From Zanthoxylum bungeanum (taxonomy: Eukaryota > Streptophyta > Magnoliopsida > Sapindales > Rutaceae): a stretch of DNA of 64,000 nucleotides. Numbering within the stretch: position 1 is the first letter of the stretch; the number at the start of each line of letters is the position of its first letter. Both the position numbers and the translations under genes were made by a program. Below the pieces are notes generated by a model, which worked only from the letters and a program-made list of their open reading frames with translations, did no database searches and was not told where the DNA came from. Shown here piece by piece: positions 34,489 to 46,313 of this stretch. Where the stretch lies: assembly GCA_019454045.1 (NCBI GenBank), contig SKCR01021382.1, positions 1-64,000 on the forward strand. Reading direction: 5' to 3'.

Positions 34489-34896
34489 GAAGCTGTGAAG
34501 AAGTTTTTGGACCAAGATTTTTCTAGCGATGCACTGTTGCAGTTTAAGTGTGAGGTAATTAAGTACCAAAAATAACTTCTTACATTACATTTTTTGTTCT
34601 TTTGTTAGCTAACAATTGACAATCATAATTTTGAATCAATTTCTGCCTTATGCTTTCTGCAGGCTGAAATCATGTTGAGCGAAGTGCTGTATATATATCA
34701 GCCATGGACTTGGTCTACTGGAAATCATGAAATAGAATACATGTCTTATATAATTGAAACTTGTAATGTGAGTTATTATTTTGAAATATAACTCTAACTT
34801 GATTCCATATTCTGTAATTTATATATTTGCTTTTATCGTTTTTATGAATATAACTCTTAACTTGATTTTTATACTTACATTCAATGAAAAAAAAAA

Positions 34897-34940
<44 letters not shown>

Positions 34941-35850
34941 ATTCTCAAGCTAAGATCATTGAAGTTTGTTCAGATTGGACATCATATGTTTCAAGACTTA
35001 TTTAATATTTTTTTTTTTATCATTGTAGAATGATTATAATTTAACAGACATATTAGTTTTGGATATAGTTAAGTTTAGGAAAATATATTAGAAGATATAT
35101 AATATTTTCTTAATGACTATATTGATAGTTATGTATATTATGCAGGTTTTGTTTCAATTATCTTGTACAATATTTATTTGCATGACATATAATATTTGTC
35201 AACACCACATGACAAAATTCAATTTTTGAAAATTCGCGTTAAAATGAAAAATTATAAATTATTTCCCACCTAGAATTCTTGACAGAAATAAATTTGTCAA
35301 AAAGATGTGTCTTGAAAATTATAAATTTTGTTTCCCACCTAGAATTTTTGATAGAAACAAATCTATCATATTAATCCGTTATGTGTTCATAACAGATTTT
35401 TTTGATAGATTTGTTTCTGTCAAGAATTATTGATAGACAAAATCTGTCAAAAATTTATCAAGAATTCTTGATAAAGAAATAATCTGTCATAAAAATTTGT
35501 CAAGAATTCTTGACAGCAAAATGTCTGTTAAGAATTCTTAACACCCCGATTCTTAATACTTGAGTTTTCTATCAAGAAATCTCTTTCTTGACAGAACATG
35601 TATTGTCAAGATAACATGTTTTTCTAATAATGAATTAACTCACAAAATGTTTGATATAGGGACGATAAATATGATATATTGACCGTTCATCATTTACCTT
35701 TTGGGATTAAGTCTAAATTTGATATTTTTTTTAGGACATCTTTTTATTAATTTGTATTTTTCATTAAAACTTGTGCAGGGTACCTCATGTGCTCTCATTT
35801 CATCAAATGTTGCAACTCTACTTCATGCCTACCATGTTCTTGGACATAAG
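34489..35850 (+). pseudogene. Three exons of an unidentified multi-exon gene
   Basis: Three phase-0 exons with consensus splice sites: 34489-34554 (EAVKKFLDQDFSSDALLQFK, then CE), 34663-34767 (AEIMLSEVLYIYQPWTWS onward, donor GTGAGT) and 35779-35850 (GTSCALISSNVATLLHAYHV, then LGHK). They join in frame into 81 residues. The helical, repeat-like look suggests an alpha-solenoid or TPR-type protein, but I do not recognise the family. The first two lie inside the CACTA-like element; the third is 147 bp outside. No start, stop or other exons were found, so this is a fragment or remnant. Confidence 0.55.
34886..34937. repeat. Poly-A tract
   Basis: About 50 bases, nearly all A. It could be the tail of a retroposed sequence; no source was recognised. 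Confidence 0.8.
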
Positions 35851-36353
35851 GTAAAGCTCTAAGGATTTTTTTTAGAAGAGGTAAAGCTCTAAGTTTGTTG
35901 CTCTAAAATGGATTAAAAACATTTTATAATTTCTTGGCGTAAAAGATTATAGAGCATTACAAATTCTGAGTAAGCATAGCTCCAAACACCTACCCATTTA
36001 GCTTATCCAAGAAGCATTAGATTAATGATCTTTTCATGCTTCTGCCACGACTAGTCTCTACTTGGTTAATGACCTTTTTAAAATTGTAATGTAAACTACT
36101 ATTGTAATCATATGATTCTCAAGAGTCTTAGGAGTCTTAGATTGTTTTCCCTTTCTAGCATGTATTCTACCTTTTAGGTATCTAAAGTTTATGAGAATGT
36201 AATTCATGTAGCTAATATAACTACTACTAGGTTATTCTAAGAATTATATTTGAGCTAATATTAATGTAGCACTTTATGATGCTTAATATATTTCATCTTT
36301 AAAAAAAAAAAAAAAAAATTACTACTACATATTGTCATTTTTGAACAGCCCTG
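35851..36353. other. No feature seen
   Basis: AT-rich sequence downstream of the third exon, with an A run at 36301-36318. No further exon of the gene fragment could be supported. Confidence 0.5.
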
Positions 36354-37942
36354 TGTAATACCTCTTTTTTTTTATATATCAAATTATTATTTTTATTATC
36401 ACTACCTAATTATCATTAACCATTATGTTTGTTTGTCCTCTAAAGCAAACAAAAACACTCACCCACCCACCCTTAACCACTACTCTTAACACCACCCAAT
36501 TTCTTCTATCAAAGAAATAATAATAATAGCATATGATTCAGGCTGTAGCTAATGAAGAAAGAGAGAGACAAAGCTTTGTTGAATTGGCTATGGGTACAGT
36601 ACTTCCCATAGCCATGCAAGCAATATTTGAGTTGTGAGTTTAGAGGAGAGGGTAAGGAGTGTATTGAAGACAAATTCCAGGGAAATTTGAGAGTAAATTT
36701 CAGGGAGTTTTAGAGAGAGAAACCGAGAACATTTGAGAGAGAAATATCTAGAGAGAGAATATGTCCAGAGAGAGAAACGCTTCATTCGACGTCGTCCGAT
36801 CTCCGTTTTCGACAAGTGACCACATCTGGAGAATCCCCTCGACGAGACGAAACCAACGGCACAAGACCGCCATCGAGATAATGCCGGACGCGCCCTTATG
36901 CGCCAGCCACACACCGTCGACTTGCTGCTCACGCGCCACCGTGCGTGTACGACACCTCCTGAACCAGAATCTCCCACTCATCGAGATACGCAGGTTGGTG
37001 TAATGACCGGTAATTTCGACTACATTACATTATGGGACGAGTGTCACATAACATAAATTATGATTGGACACATATACACTCATGAAATGATTTTGGGGAC
37101 AATCAGTATATTTTTTGAAATTCCGATACGAAATTGTACGATGTTCCACTCTAGATAATTTATGGTATTTGGGACATAATTTTCTCATACGAACTCTAAT
37201 TTTCATGAATATTATATCGCCGGAAAGCTGAGATCGAGATCTACAACTTCTGTGTTGAATATTTTTCCAAATTCAAACCAAAATGGGTTGAAAATATAGA
37301 TCAAAAATTTGAATGAATAGTACCCGAGGGTCATTCTAGTAAATTCTCAGAGTTTCTCCAAATTTCTAAATCCTTCTAATTTCAAATAGCCCTAGTATAA
37401 AAGGGAGATACTATTCAAATATCCCCAAAATTTTAAAAGAGAATGAAGAAAATGTGGGGAGGAGAAGAAGAAGGAGAAAAAAAGAAGAAAAAGAAAGAAA
37501 GAAGAATGAAGAGAGAGGAAAGAAGAGAAAACAAATGCCAAAACTCTTACATCAAATAAAGAAGAAGAGTAGTAACCATGGAAGACTTAAATGATTAAGG
37601 AAATCAAGGAAATGAGGTAAAAGCTCTTGACCCAAATTTTGGATTGTGGATTTTTGATGATAGAATACCATGTTGATGTTAGAAACATACTAGGAATTGC
37701 TTTTAGTGGCATAATGAGAATGGAAATTAATCGTAAGTAAAGACCAATTACTTGAAACCCTAACTATTGAGCTAATTGAGGCTATGAGATTAAAAAGTTA
37801 AGATGGGTTAAGGAGTGTTGGTTTAGCAAGTGTTTACATTGAGGATTAAAGAATTATTGAGTAAGAATTGTAATATGAAAGTATGGGTAGTGTTTTGAGC
37901 AAACTAGGCATGTGGAGTTGGTTTTAGGCCTTGAATTTAGCC

Positions 37943-38105
37943 TAGCGTCGCGACGCTACAAGCCCAGAATCGCGACGCGCACTGGAAAATTTTCACAGGT
38001 ACGTTTTTGGAATTATGAGCGTCGCGACGCGTAACGAGCAGAGGATCTGCCTTAGGTCTGGTCAAGTGAGCATCGCGACGCGCCAGGCCCGGCGTCGAGA
38101 CGCGA
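37943..38105. repeat. Cluster of GCGTCGCGACGC palindromes in LTR U1
   Basis: Perfect or near-perfect 12-bp palindromes at 37945, 38019 and 38070 plus related ATCGCGACGCGC and GGCGTCGAGACGCG variants at 37969 and 38091. They stand out in AT-rich, CpG-poor surroundings. The same cluster is in U2 (44018-44235). Confidence 0.75.
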
Positions 38106-38723
38106 TGTAGGATAAATTTAATTACATTTCAAATTCCAATCCATAAGGTTAAGGACCACCATAAGGGTTTTATATTAAGGCATATATGCGCAATATGATA
38201 AGTCATTAGCATAACACGTCATGTGGTGTTGATGGATTAGTAGAATTAAGAAATTTTGTCTAACCTTGAAACATATCTCATATCTTATATTCTAATTGAG
38301 TTTCTCGATTATAGATCATCGCAAGAACCACATCATTCTCCGACGAAGCGAAATAACAACAACCAGATCTTAAAATCTGTGAGTGGATACTCTCTTTCTA
38401 AGTTAACTTTTTATTTACATTGTTTTAAGTAAAGACTTATTTTTACGCACCTATGGCGTTAGTTGATTTTTATTACAGATATTTCATGAAAGATCATGTT
38501 TTAAGAAATATTTTAGAAAGAGATATTTTCAAAGTATGACTTCATGTTCTCGAGGCATAGGGGAAAACCCACCTCTGTATGTAACTTGACACAGATATGG
38601 AATTGACAGTTTCAGAGATTGTGTGCACACGCAGTTCAGGACTAGGGATGATAGATACCCCTAGATCCTAGATTCAGAGCCTGTAGGATAGCATAGATCC
38701 GCACCCCGGTTTTAGTTTAATGG

Positions 38724-38882
38724 TTTGGGGGACGACGATACATAACGCCCCAAGACCACTAGTTTCACATACAGGTAATGACATGTTTTGGGGGACGGTG
38801 ATACGTAACGCCCCAATGTCATGGATTTGCACTTCTGGCTTTAGTTAGGCGTTTAGGGGGACGACGATACGTAACGTCCCCA
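38724..38882. repeat. Three hairpin-like GGGGGACG..ACGCCCC modules in LTR U1
   Basis: Each module reads GGGGGACG(A/G)(C/T)GATACGTAACG(C/T)CCC or close, at about 38727, 38789 and 38856, spaced 60-70 bp, each able to pair its ends. Related modules occur in U2 at 44837 and 44922. Confidence 0.75.
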
Positions 38883-39949
38883 TGCGTCAGGTTTTTCAGA
38901 GACAGTTTTCAGAAATGAATATTTTAGAAACAATATTCAGAGATAAATTTTCAGGAAAGACAATTTTGAGAAAAAAATTTATAAGATTTCCAGAACTTTA
39001 CAGACAGAGAACGGATTTTAGAAAGATATTTCAGGAAGAAAAAGATGCTTTCAGATAGAAAATATTTCCAAAGGGAAAGCTTTCAGAAAAGTTCAGTTTC
39101 CCCAGAAATGGTTTTTGATTTCAAAAATTGAATGTTTTATAAGTATTCAAATTTTCGTTTTAAACCGTCCATTCACTTAGATCGTTCAAACAATCTAGCC
39201 CCCCCACTCTTAGTATTTTTGTTTTGCAGGTGTACCCGAAGGACGAGCTCGAGAGGACGGATACTGATGGCAGTCACTAGAATATTTGGTCCACAAAGTC
39301 TTGTCAGAAAGGGAGTCAAGCAGACTTACAATCTAGTCAGAGTCAAGTGAAGTTGCATGCATAAATTATCATTGTTGTGTAAGTCATTGTAATAAGTTAA
39401 GTGTCCGTAAATAGAGTTGTAATAGAAAGAAATGATGAGTATCTAGTTAAGAGTTAGACATGTATTTTCTTGATGTAAAGTTGGGTTGTGGTCCCATGTA
39501 TAAATTATATTTGAAATGAGATTAGTAGTACTGGTTATAGTCAGAGGCTCAGGGGGATGGTACGGCCTATTCCTTGCAGGTAGCATCTCCAGATCGGGGA
39601 TGTTACAGTTGGACACTTCGTTTATCCAAATCGGACCTTCGATTATTGAGAAACGAGCTAAAAAGGTAGTTATCATTGTTTAACCGATCATCAGTGATCA
39701 CCATACTTCAGCCCTCACCACCATCATCACTCTGATCGTTGTGACGTATACTGACCAGCGGTTCTTTCGTTGTGAGATTTGGAGGTCGTTGGAGTTTGGT
39801 ACGTGATTATTACTGTTTTTGGGTGTAAACGTATGATTTTGAAAGTTTTGGAATTAATTGCATATTAGCATGATTTTGAGGATAAATCTGTAATTCTATT
39901 TTTCAGGGGTTAATAAGTAATATTTGAGAGTTTTAGAACTACATGGATA

Positions 39950-42804
39950 TAGACCCGGCCACGGTTCCGGTTCCGGTTCTGGAACTGTGATTGACCGGTT
40001 CGGTTGGGGTTCCACCCCCGATCGGCTCCAACCGGAACCGTTGGGTTCCAACCGGAACCGTTGGGTTCCAACAGGAACCCTTTCCCCAACGGCTACTAGC
40101 CGTTTGGGAAAAGGGCAGGGAGCCGTTTGGCTCCATGCCCCTTAATAAAAAAAAAGGCCTAACGGCCATTAAAAAAATTGAAATATATAATTCCTAATAT
40201 ACCCCTAATAACGGTTATATTTATGGGCATTTTTGGTATAAAAAAATTCCAAAACTCTATAAATATGAGTCATTGTTCATTATTTCAACACACCAATCTC
40301 TCAACTCTCTCAATTCCTACAATTCTCTTATTCTCAATTAGTTATTATCATTCTAAATTAGTCAATTTTCTTATTCTTCTTACTTATTTCTTAAACAAAA
40401 AATGGCAAGCTCATCTGAGAACATAATGTCAAATATGCCAACCCAAGAGAGCGACCCTAGTGTCGGTTCACAATCACGGAGAAGAGAAGTTAAGTCTCGT
40501 TCCTCGGATGTTTTCAAAATTCATTTTCATTTAGACCAAGACGATGAAAGTTCAAGAGCAGTTTGCAACCATTGTGGGGTTTCCTACAAATTTTCTGGTG
40601 GATACGGCAATATGATCAAACACCTGGAAAGACATCATGCGGTTGAACTTGGACTTGATACGACGCAAACTCAAATGGCCAGGTACGCATCATCTAGTAG
40701 AGGTACGAGTGCTGTAGATTTATTTAAATATTCTGATGCAAAAAATAGAGAATAATTTGCGAAATTAACTTGTATGGCATATCTTTCTTTAAGTTTTGGT
40801 GAAAAACTTCATTTTACTAATTACGTGCATAATGCTTTAAATCCTGCTGCATGTAGAATGACTCGAAACACAACAAAACATCATATTTTTAAATTATACA
40901 AAGATGATAAAATTATTATAAATGAAATATTTAAATATATTAAAGGTCGTATTTCTATATGTTCTGATATTTGGAGTGACCATTGGCGAACACACTCATA
41001 CATGGGTGTGTTGTCATTGGATTGATGCATTATTTACCATGTAAAAACGACTTATTGTATTTTGAGTTTTTGATAACCAACATACTGCACAAAATATTTA
41101 TAGAATGATGAAGGTAATTTTTGATGAATATGGTTTAGTAGATAAAATTTTAACAATTGGATTTGATAATGCATCAGCAAATACTGCATCCAACAATGAT
41201 TTAAAAGAAATATGTCAAACAAATTTAGGGGGTCGGTTTTTTCATATTCGTTGCACATGTCATGTCCTTAACTTATGTGTTCAAGATGGTCTGTAAAAAT
41301 TATCACTTTTCATTGATCCTATTAAGACATCATTTAATTGTATTTGATGATATTCTCAAGTTAGGAGAGAATGTGCTAAGTTTTGTAAAATAAATGGTAT
41401 TAAACCTATTAAATTTTCAAGAGATGTTCCAACACGTTGGAATTGAACTTATTTTTTTTTTTATGTCAAGCATTACAATACAAAGATGCAATATGTAGTT
41501 TTTTTCTCAACATGTTCAAAATATCACACTTTTTCATAATCAATGGGATATTTGTGAAAAAAAAATTAAAATTTTAAAATTTTTTAATGATGCTACTTTA
41601 ATTTTAGCGGAGTTTATTATCCTACAACACATTTATTTCTTCTTGAAAGTTTGAATATTGTTGGTACTCTCGATGAACATCTTGAAAGTAACGATCCTAA
41701 TGATATTGTTTTGTTAGAATCCATTACTGTTAAGAAGGTAAAATGGTTGAATTATTTTAGAGAAATTCATTTACTTTATCTTATTGCTGCTATTTTTTAT
41801 CCTAGATTTAAATTAGAAGGTTTGAATAGTATTTTACAAGCTTACTATGATTATTTAGGAATATTAGATGATATTGATATTACAAGAAAAATAGTGAGAT
41901 TAAGAAATGATTTAATTGAGTTATTTAATGATTATATTGTAAGATATAACTTAGGAACATTAGGTGAATCTAGTAGTAGCGAACCAGTAATTCAAACAAC
42001 ACTTAGCGCAGAGGATCGTTGGTTACTGCAACGAAATAAAAAAGCTAGGGATACGACAACTAATAACCCCGAATTAGATAATTATTTATCTATAAATTTC
42101 GAGTTTCCTACTGAAAGTTTAGTTAGTAAAAATTTTAAAATCCTTGAATGGTGGAACCGACATCAAAATATATATCTTGTTTTTATCAATTATTGCTAAA
42201 GAGATATTGTCAGCACCTATTTCCACCGTTGCGGTTGAGCAAGCCTTCAGCTTGGGAGACAATATATTGGAAGCTAGACGATCTTCATTACATCCAAGCT
42301 CTCTAGAAGCAACAGCTTGTGTGGATGATTGAACTCGAGCTGATCTGAGAAAACAAGAAGATGCCCCCGATGATTTTGAAGACTTGTTCGATAATGCATC
42401 TGTAATAACAAGTGCAAGCGGAACCGGAGCTGAATGATCAACTGATAATAATGATTGATAATTACAAAATTATAAATTTCCAAAGGGGAAATATCTTAAA
42501 ATTGTAATGGAACTACGTGAGCTTTGATTCCTCTCACCCCTGGTGGATACGTAGGCAACTTAAATTTTTTAAGATTTAAATTCAAGCTCTTTAATTTAAT
42601 AATTTTATTTATTTATTTATTGAATTAATCTAATTTATTTTAAATTATTTTGGAATTTTTTATATAATTAAAAAATAGGTTCGAACCGGAACTGGAACCG
42701 GAACCGACCGGTTCGGTTCACGGTTCCGGTTCCACACTTGTGGAACCGGGAACCGGCCGGTTTGGTTCGGTTCTGAACCGGAACCGAACCGCCGGCCAGG
42801 TCTA
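39950..42804 (+). mobile_element. hAT transposon
   Basis: 2855 bp, with TAGACCCGGCC at the left and GGCCAGGTCTA at the right (inverted match, one difference). It is flanked by CATGGATA (39942-39949) and CATGGACA (42805-42812), an 8-bp target duplication with one mismatch. The ends are rich in CCGGTTC / GAACCGG repeats in both orientations, likely transposase-binding sites. It contains a broken transposase with a BED finger and a hAT dimerisation region. Confidence 0.9.
40402..42332 (+). pseudogene. hAT transposase, broken
   Basis: N-terminal segment 40402-40755 has a BED zinc finger (Cys55, Cys58, His74, His78/79). Middle pieces include SDIWSDHWRTHSYMGVL (40965-41020) and GFDNASANTASNNDLK (41159-41206), the hAT core around catalytic residues, and HIRCTCHVLNLCVQDGL (41246-41296). 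The C-terminal dimerisation region is ISTVAVEQAFSLGDNILEARR (42208-42270 in its frame). Stops and frameshifts lie near 40755, 41025, 41297, 41445 and 42199, so no functional protein is made. Length and order match plant hAT transposases (about 650-700 aa). Confidence 0.85.
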
Positions 42805-42972
42805 CATGGACATAGTAGAAAAGTTTTGAGGCTAAAATAGAAATTTAGAAAGTTTAGAGGTACAATCATAATTTTGAAAAAGTTGAGGGATCTGATCGTA
42901 ATTTTATATTTTTCAGATTTTAGCGAGGATATATAGATATAAATAATTTTTTTGTGGATTGAGATAAGTACA

Positions 42973-45245
42973 TGTAACACCCCGGTAATCTTGATGACTA
43001 TTACGTATGAGACGTATGATACGTGATATGAATCATGTTCGAACACGTATACATTCATGAAATGACTTTTTGGACTTTCGGAAAATTCCTCGCAGTTTCA
43101 ATACAGAATTTATTCCAAGATTAAATCTAGATAACTCGTGGTATTTGGGCCTTACCCTTTTCATACAATCTCAGATTTTTATGAATTTTATATCGTCGGA
43201 AAGCTAAGATCAAGACTAACGACTTTCGCGTTGGATATTTTTCCAAATTCGAATCAGAAGAAGGTCAAAAATTGATATTTTCGTGACTGTTATTGTAATT
43301 TCGGGAATATACTAGAATTGGGTGATGTGGCCTCACCCTAGCCACTCATTTGCAAACAAAAATCAACCTTATGCACTATAAATAGTACTCTATTCATCCA
43401 TCCCATTTTCAAGCCAAGAAACATTAAATGTTTTCCCATCTCTTAGAAAACAAGTCATTTTCTTTCTTCACTTTTTTATCATTTTAGAAGTAACAAGTGG
43501 TAGTGTCAAGATTACCCTCATGTAAAGTAAGCTCTCTATCATTTTCCCTCATCTAATTTCAATTTTGAGCTTGATATATGGAAGCCCCAAATTCACATCT
43601 GGTGAACCCTAGGAGTTGGAATTGCTTAATTAGCTTTGATTGAGTTGCTAGCATGCATGATTGTACATTTCATGATAATATAAGAATGGAATTGTGCATT
43701 TCATGTGAAAGGGTGTCCGAATGTGTAATTATTTTTTTAGAGGATGAGTTATGGTTGCTTTGATGGAAATTAATAATGAAGTAAGCTAAGAGTGATGTGT
43801 GTTATGAGAAGAATTTGAATTAGTGTTGAAACTTTTAAGGCTCTATAGTATGCATGCTTTGATTTAATAGTATATAAGAGGTTGGGGATTGAGGTTGGCT
43901 CTTGTAAATGGATATTGAAGTTTAAAGAATTGCCTATATAAATGCGTTAGTGTGATGATGGAGATTGTATTAACCATTGTTATTAGAAGAGTTGGAAATA
44001 GGCCCTGAAATTGGGCTAGCGTCGCGACGCTAGACCCCAAGCGTCGCAACGCGTAGCAAACAGAAGCACACTGGTTGATTCTATTTGAGTGGGCAACACG
44101 ACGTCCAGCACCTAGCGTCGCGACGCGGAACAAACATAGGTTGTGCATCAGGTCCGATCAGATGGGTGTCATGACGCGTAACGTCTTGCATGCTCTCTAC
44201 CTGGGTTCGTTTGCGTGGGCGTCGCGACACGAGGCAGAAATAATTTCATAATATTTCAGTTTCAACTTAGGATGTTAGAGGCCACCCTAAGGGTTTCATA
44301 TCGACACTTATACATGCATTATGACATGTCGCAAGTAGTATACATCATATGGTGGTTATAGATTAGTTGAATGGAGAAACTTAGTATAATTCTGAAACAT
44401 ATTCACGACTTATATTCTAACCAAGTTTACCGATTATAGATTATCGGCAGAAATCCCAATTTCTTCGACGAAGCGAAACAATGCCAGTAAGTTTCCAAAA
44501 TTTGTGAGTGGACCCTTTTCTCAAATCGTATTTACCTATTTTTTTCGAATTGAAACTTACTTTTCCGCACATAGGGCGTTAGCCAAAGTTTTACTATAAT
44601 TGTTTTTAGACTATTGATATTTTAGAAAAATTGATTTCAGAAGCTTGAGATTTATGATTTTTGAAGGCATGAGAAAAAAATCCACCTCAAATGTAACTTG
44701 ATACATATATGGAATGACAGACACAGATATCGTGTGCATACATAGTTCAGGACTAGGGATGACTGATGCCCCTAGATCCTAGATTTTGAGTCAGGAGGGT
44801 AGCATAGATCTACACCCCTGACTCTAGATTTGTGGCTGGGGGATGGCGAGATATAATGCCCAAAGATCACCAGATATATTTACATACAGGAGAATGCCCC
44901 CAAGTTCCAGATTTTGTGTATGGGGGGACGGCGAGACGTAACGCCCCTGTGCGCCAAATATTCAGATACAAATATTCAGATACAGATTTCCCAGAAACAG
45001 GTTTTCAGAAACGAAATTCGAGAAATAGATTTTTCAGAAATGATAAGATTTACAAAAGAGTTTTCACGAGAACTCAGTTTTACAGAAAAGCTCAGAGTCT
45101 TATAAACAGAAATGAGTTTTACAAAAAAGTTTTACATAAATAAAGGTATTTTCAATTAAGAAATAGATTTCAGAAAAGATTATTTTCTGGGAGGATTTTC
45201 ATTTTTAGAACCATGAATTTTCCAGAAAGAATCAGTTTTCGTATA
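42973..45245 (+). mobile_element. LTR U2, 3'-truncated copy
   Basis: Begins TGTAACACCCCGG and follows U1 (CATGAAATGA, TATATCG(C/T)CGGAAAGCT, GACGAAGCGAAA, GGGGGACGGCGA). The last 500 bp of U1, from about 39095 on, have no match. U2 ends in the AT dinucleotide run at 45241-45266, after which family T sequence resumes. The truncation probably happened within that run. Confidence 0.75.
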
Positions 45246-45460
45246 TATATATATATATATATATATTTGTGGAGATATATACATTGAGTTATTGAAAGCA
45301 TGAGAATATGAATTCATGATTATTGAGATGAGATTGATGGATATTGGATGTGAGATATGATTGTATTGAATGATGTGTGATGTTATGTATGCTGTCAGGT
45401 TTTGTATAATAGTGGTTGAAGATGAGATGAACTGAGATGATATGAAAGATTAGATGATAT

Positions 45461-46126
45461 GAGCATGCACTCAGATTTGAGAAAACTTTGTCATTATCAA
45501 TTAATATTAATCTTTCTTCCCTCCAAAAAGTTCCCAAATTCATGACTGATTTATGTAAATGATTATGAGATATATAATTATGATGCCATGAACTTTAACC
45601 AAATAACTTGTTAAATTGCGGCTCTATGCACATATATTATAGGATATCCAAGCAAGATAGATTTGATCTCCCTGGCGATCGAGTGATTGTACGGATAAAG
45701 AAGCAAATATAGTCACTACACATAGTCAAGAACATTATAACCCCTTCGTTTTATCAGTTTGGTACCTAAATATCATATCTTTACCTCCTTTATCAAACAA
45801 AATCAAACAGAATAATATGTTGGAAGTAATGTTCTGAATAAATAAACTTTGTAACAAGCCACTCCTCCAAAAAGCTAACCAACAAAACAGAAGCCAAAGG
45901 AAGATCATACCATACATTATAGGATGTTTCAATTGACAGGTGAGCCAATACACAGTTTAATCATAATAGAATAGAGTTCAGATTTTGTTCCAAAGGACTT
46001 AAATTGGTAAAATATCCAAGATACATATCAATTGAATCAGTTTTTTAGACACTCTCCTATAAATTCTCAACAACCAAACATAATATAGTAAAAATCAAGA
46101 TGCCAGAAATCTCACTGTCAAATATA
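45461..46126. other. No gene seen
   Basis: Non-repetitive-looking AT-rich sequence without a recognisable frame or repeat. Confidence 0.5.
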
Positions 46127-46313
46127 TGATATTAATTCTATGTTATTGTTGATTGATTCTATATTTATGTTAATTGATTGTGTAAATAATTATAAGGGAA
46201 TATTCCCGATATAATAATTTTATAAAGTATATATAAAGATCATTTGTATACTACGTTGAAATCAAGAAATGTAATATCTTTTTCTTCAAACTCTTCTCTT
46301 TCTATTTCTAACA
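46127..46313 (+). mobile_element. Short copia-type LTR
   Basis: An AT-rich segment starting about TGATATTAATTC and ending TTCTAACA, directly followed by TGGTATCAGAGCC, the initiator tRNA-Met primer site. This is the layout of short plant copia LTRs. The start is approximate because no partner LTR is present. Confidence 0.6.

Larger units (their letters stand above)
33327..35632. mobile_element. CACTA-like element with TTGACAGA-type subterminal repeats
   Basis: Left end CACTAGTAGAAAAACATG at 33327; the right end is its degenerate inverse, CATGTTTTTCTAATAATG, ending 35632. Flanking 3-mers are aac and aat (two of three match). Both arms (33345-33560, 35275-35620) are filled with TTGACAGA / TCTGTCAAGAATT repeats, different from the GACGGA family. 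Inside lie an arm of the other CACTA family and two exons of a gene. Confidence 0.65.
36999..39607 (+). mobile_element. Solo LTR U1 (gypsy, chromovirus-like) with target duplication
   Basis: 2609 bp, TGTAATGACCGG to GGGGATGTTACA, flanked by a perfect 5-bp duplication GTTGG (36994-36998 and 39608-39612). No internal coding sequence, so it is a solo LTR left by recombination between the two LTRs of a full element. It contains CpG-dense palindromes and three hairpin-like modules that also occur in U2. Oligo-purine runs fill 37440-37530. Confidence 0.9.
36354..45460 (+). mobile_element. Family T LTR, copy 2, hosting three nested insertions
   Basis: Own sequence: 36354-36998, 39608-39949, 42805-42972 and about 45245-45460. 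It starts TGTAATACC at 36354. The pieces align in order with the reverse of 31643-30400, for example ATCTGGAGAATC, CATCGAGATACG versus GTTGAGATACAC, TTTGGAGGTCGTTGGAG, and TTGAGTTATTGAAAGCATGAG. Similarity is lost near 45460, so the 3' end is missing or diverged. It serves as a nest for two U-family LTRs and a hAT transposon. Confidence 0.7.

Noticed and set aside
34715..34948. Open frame made of Phe runs
   Set aside because: It is the complement of a poly-A tract.
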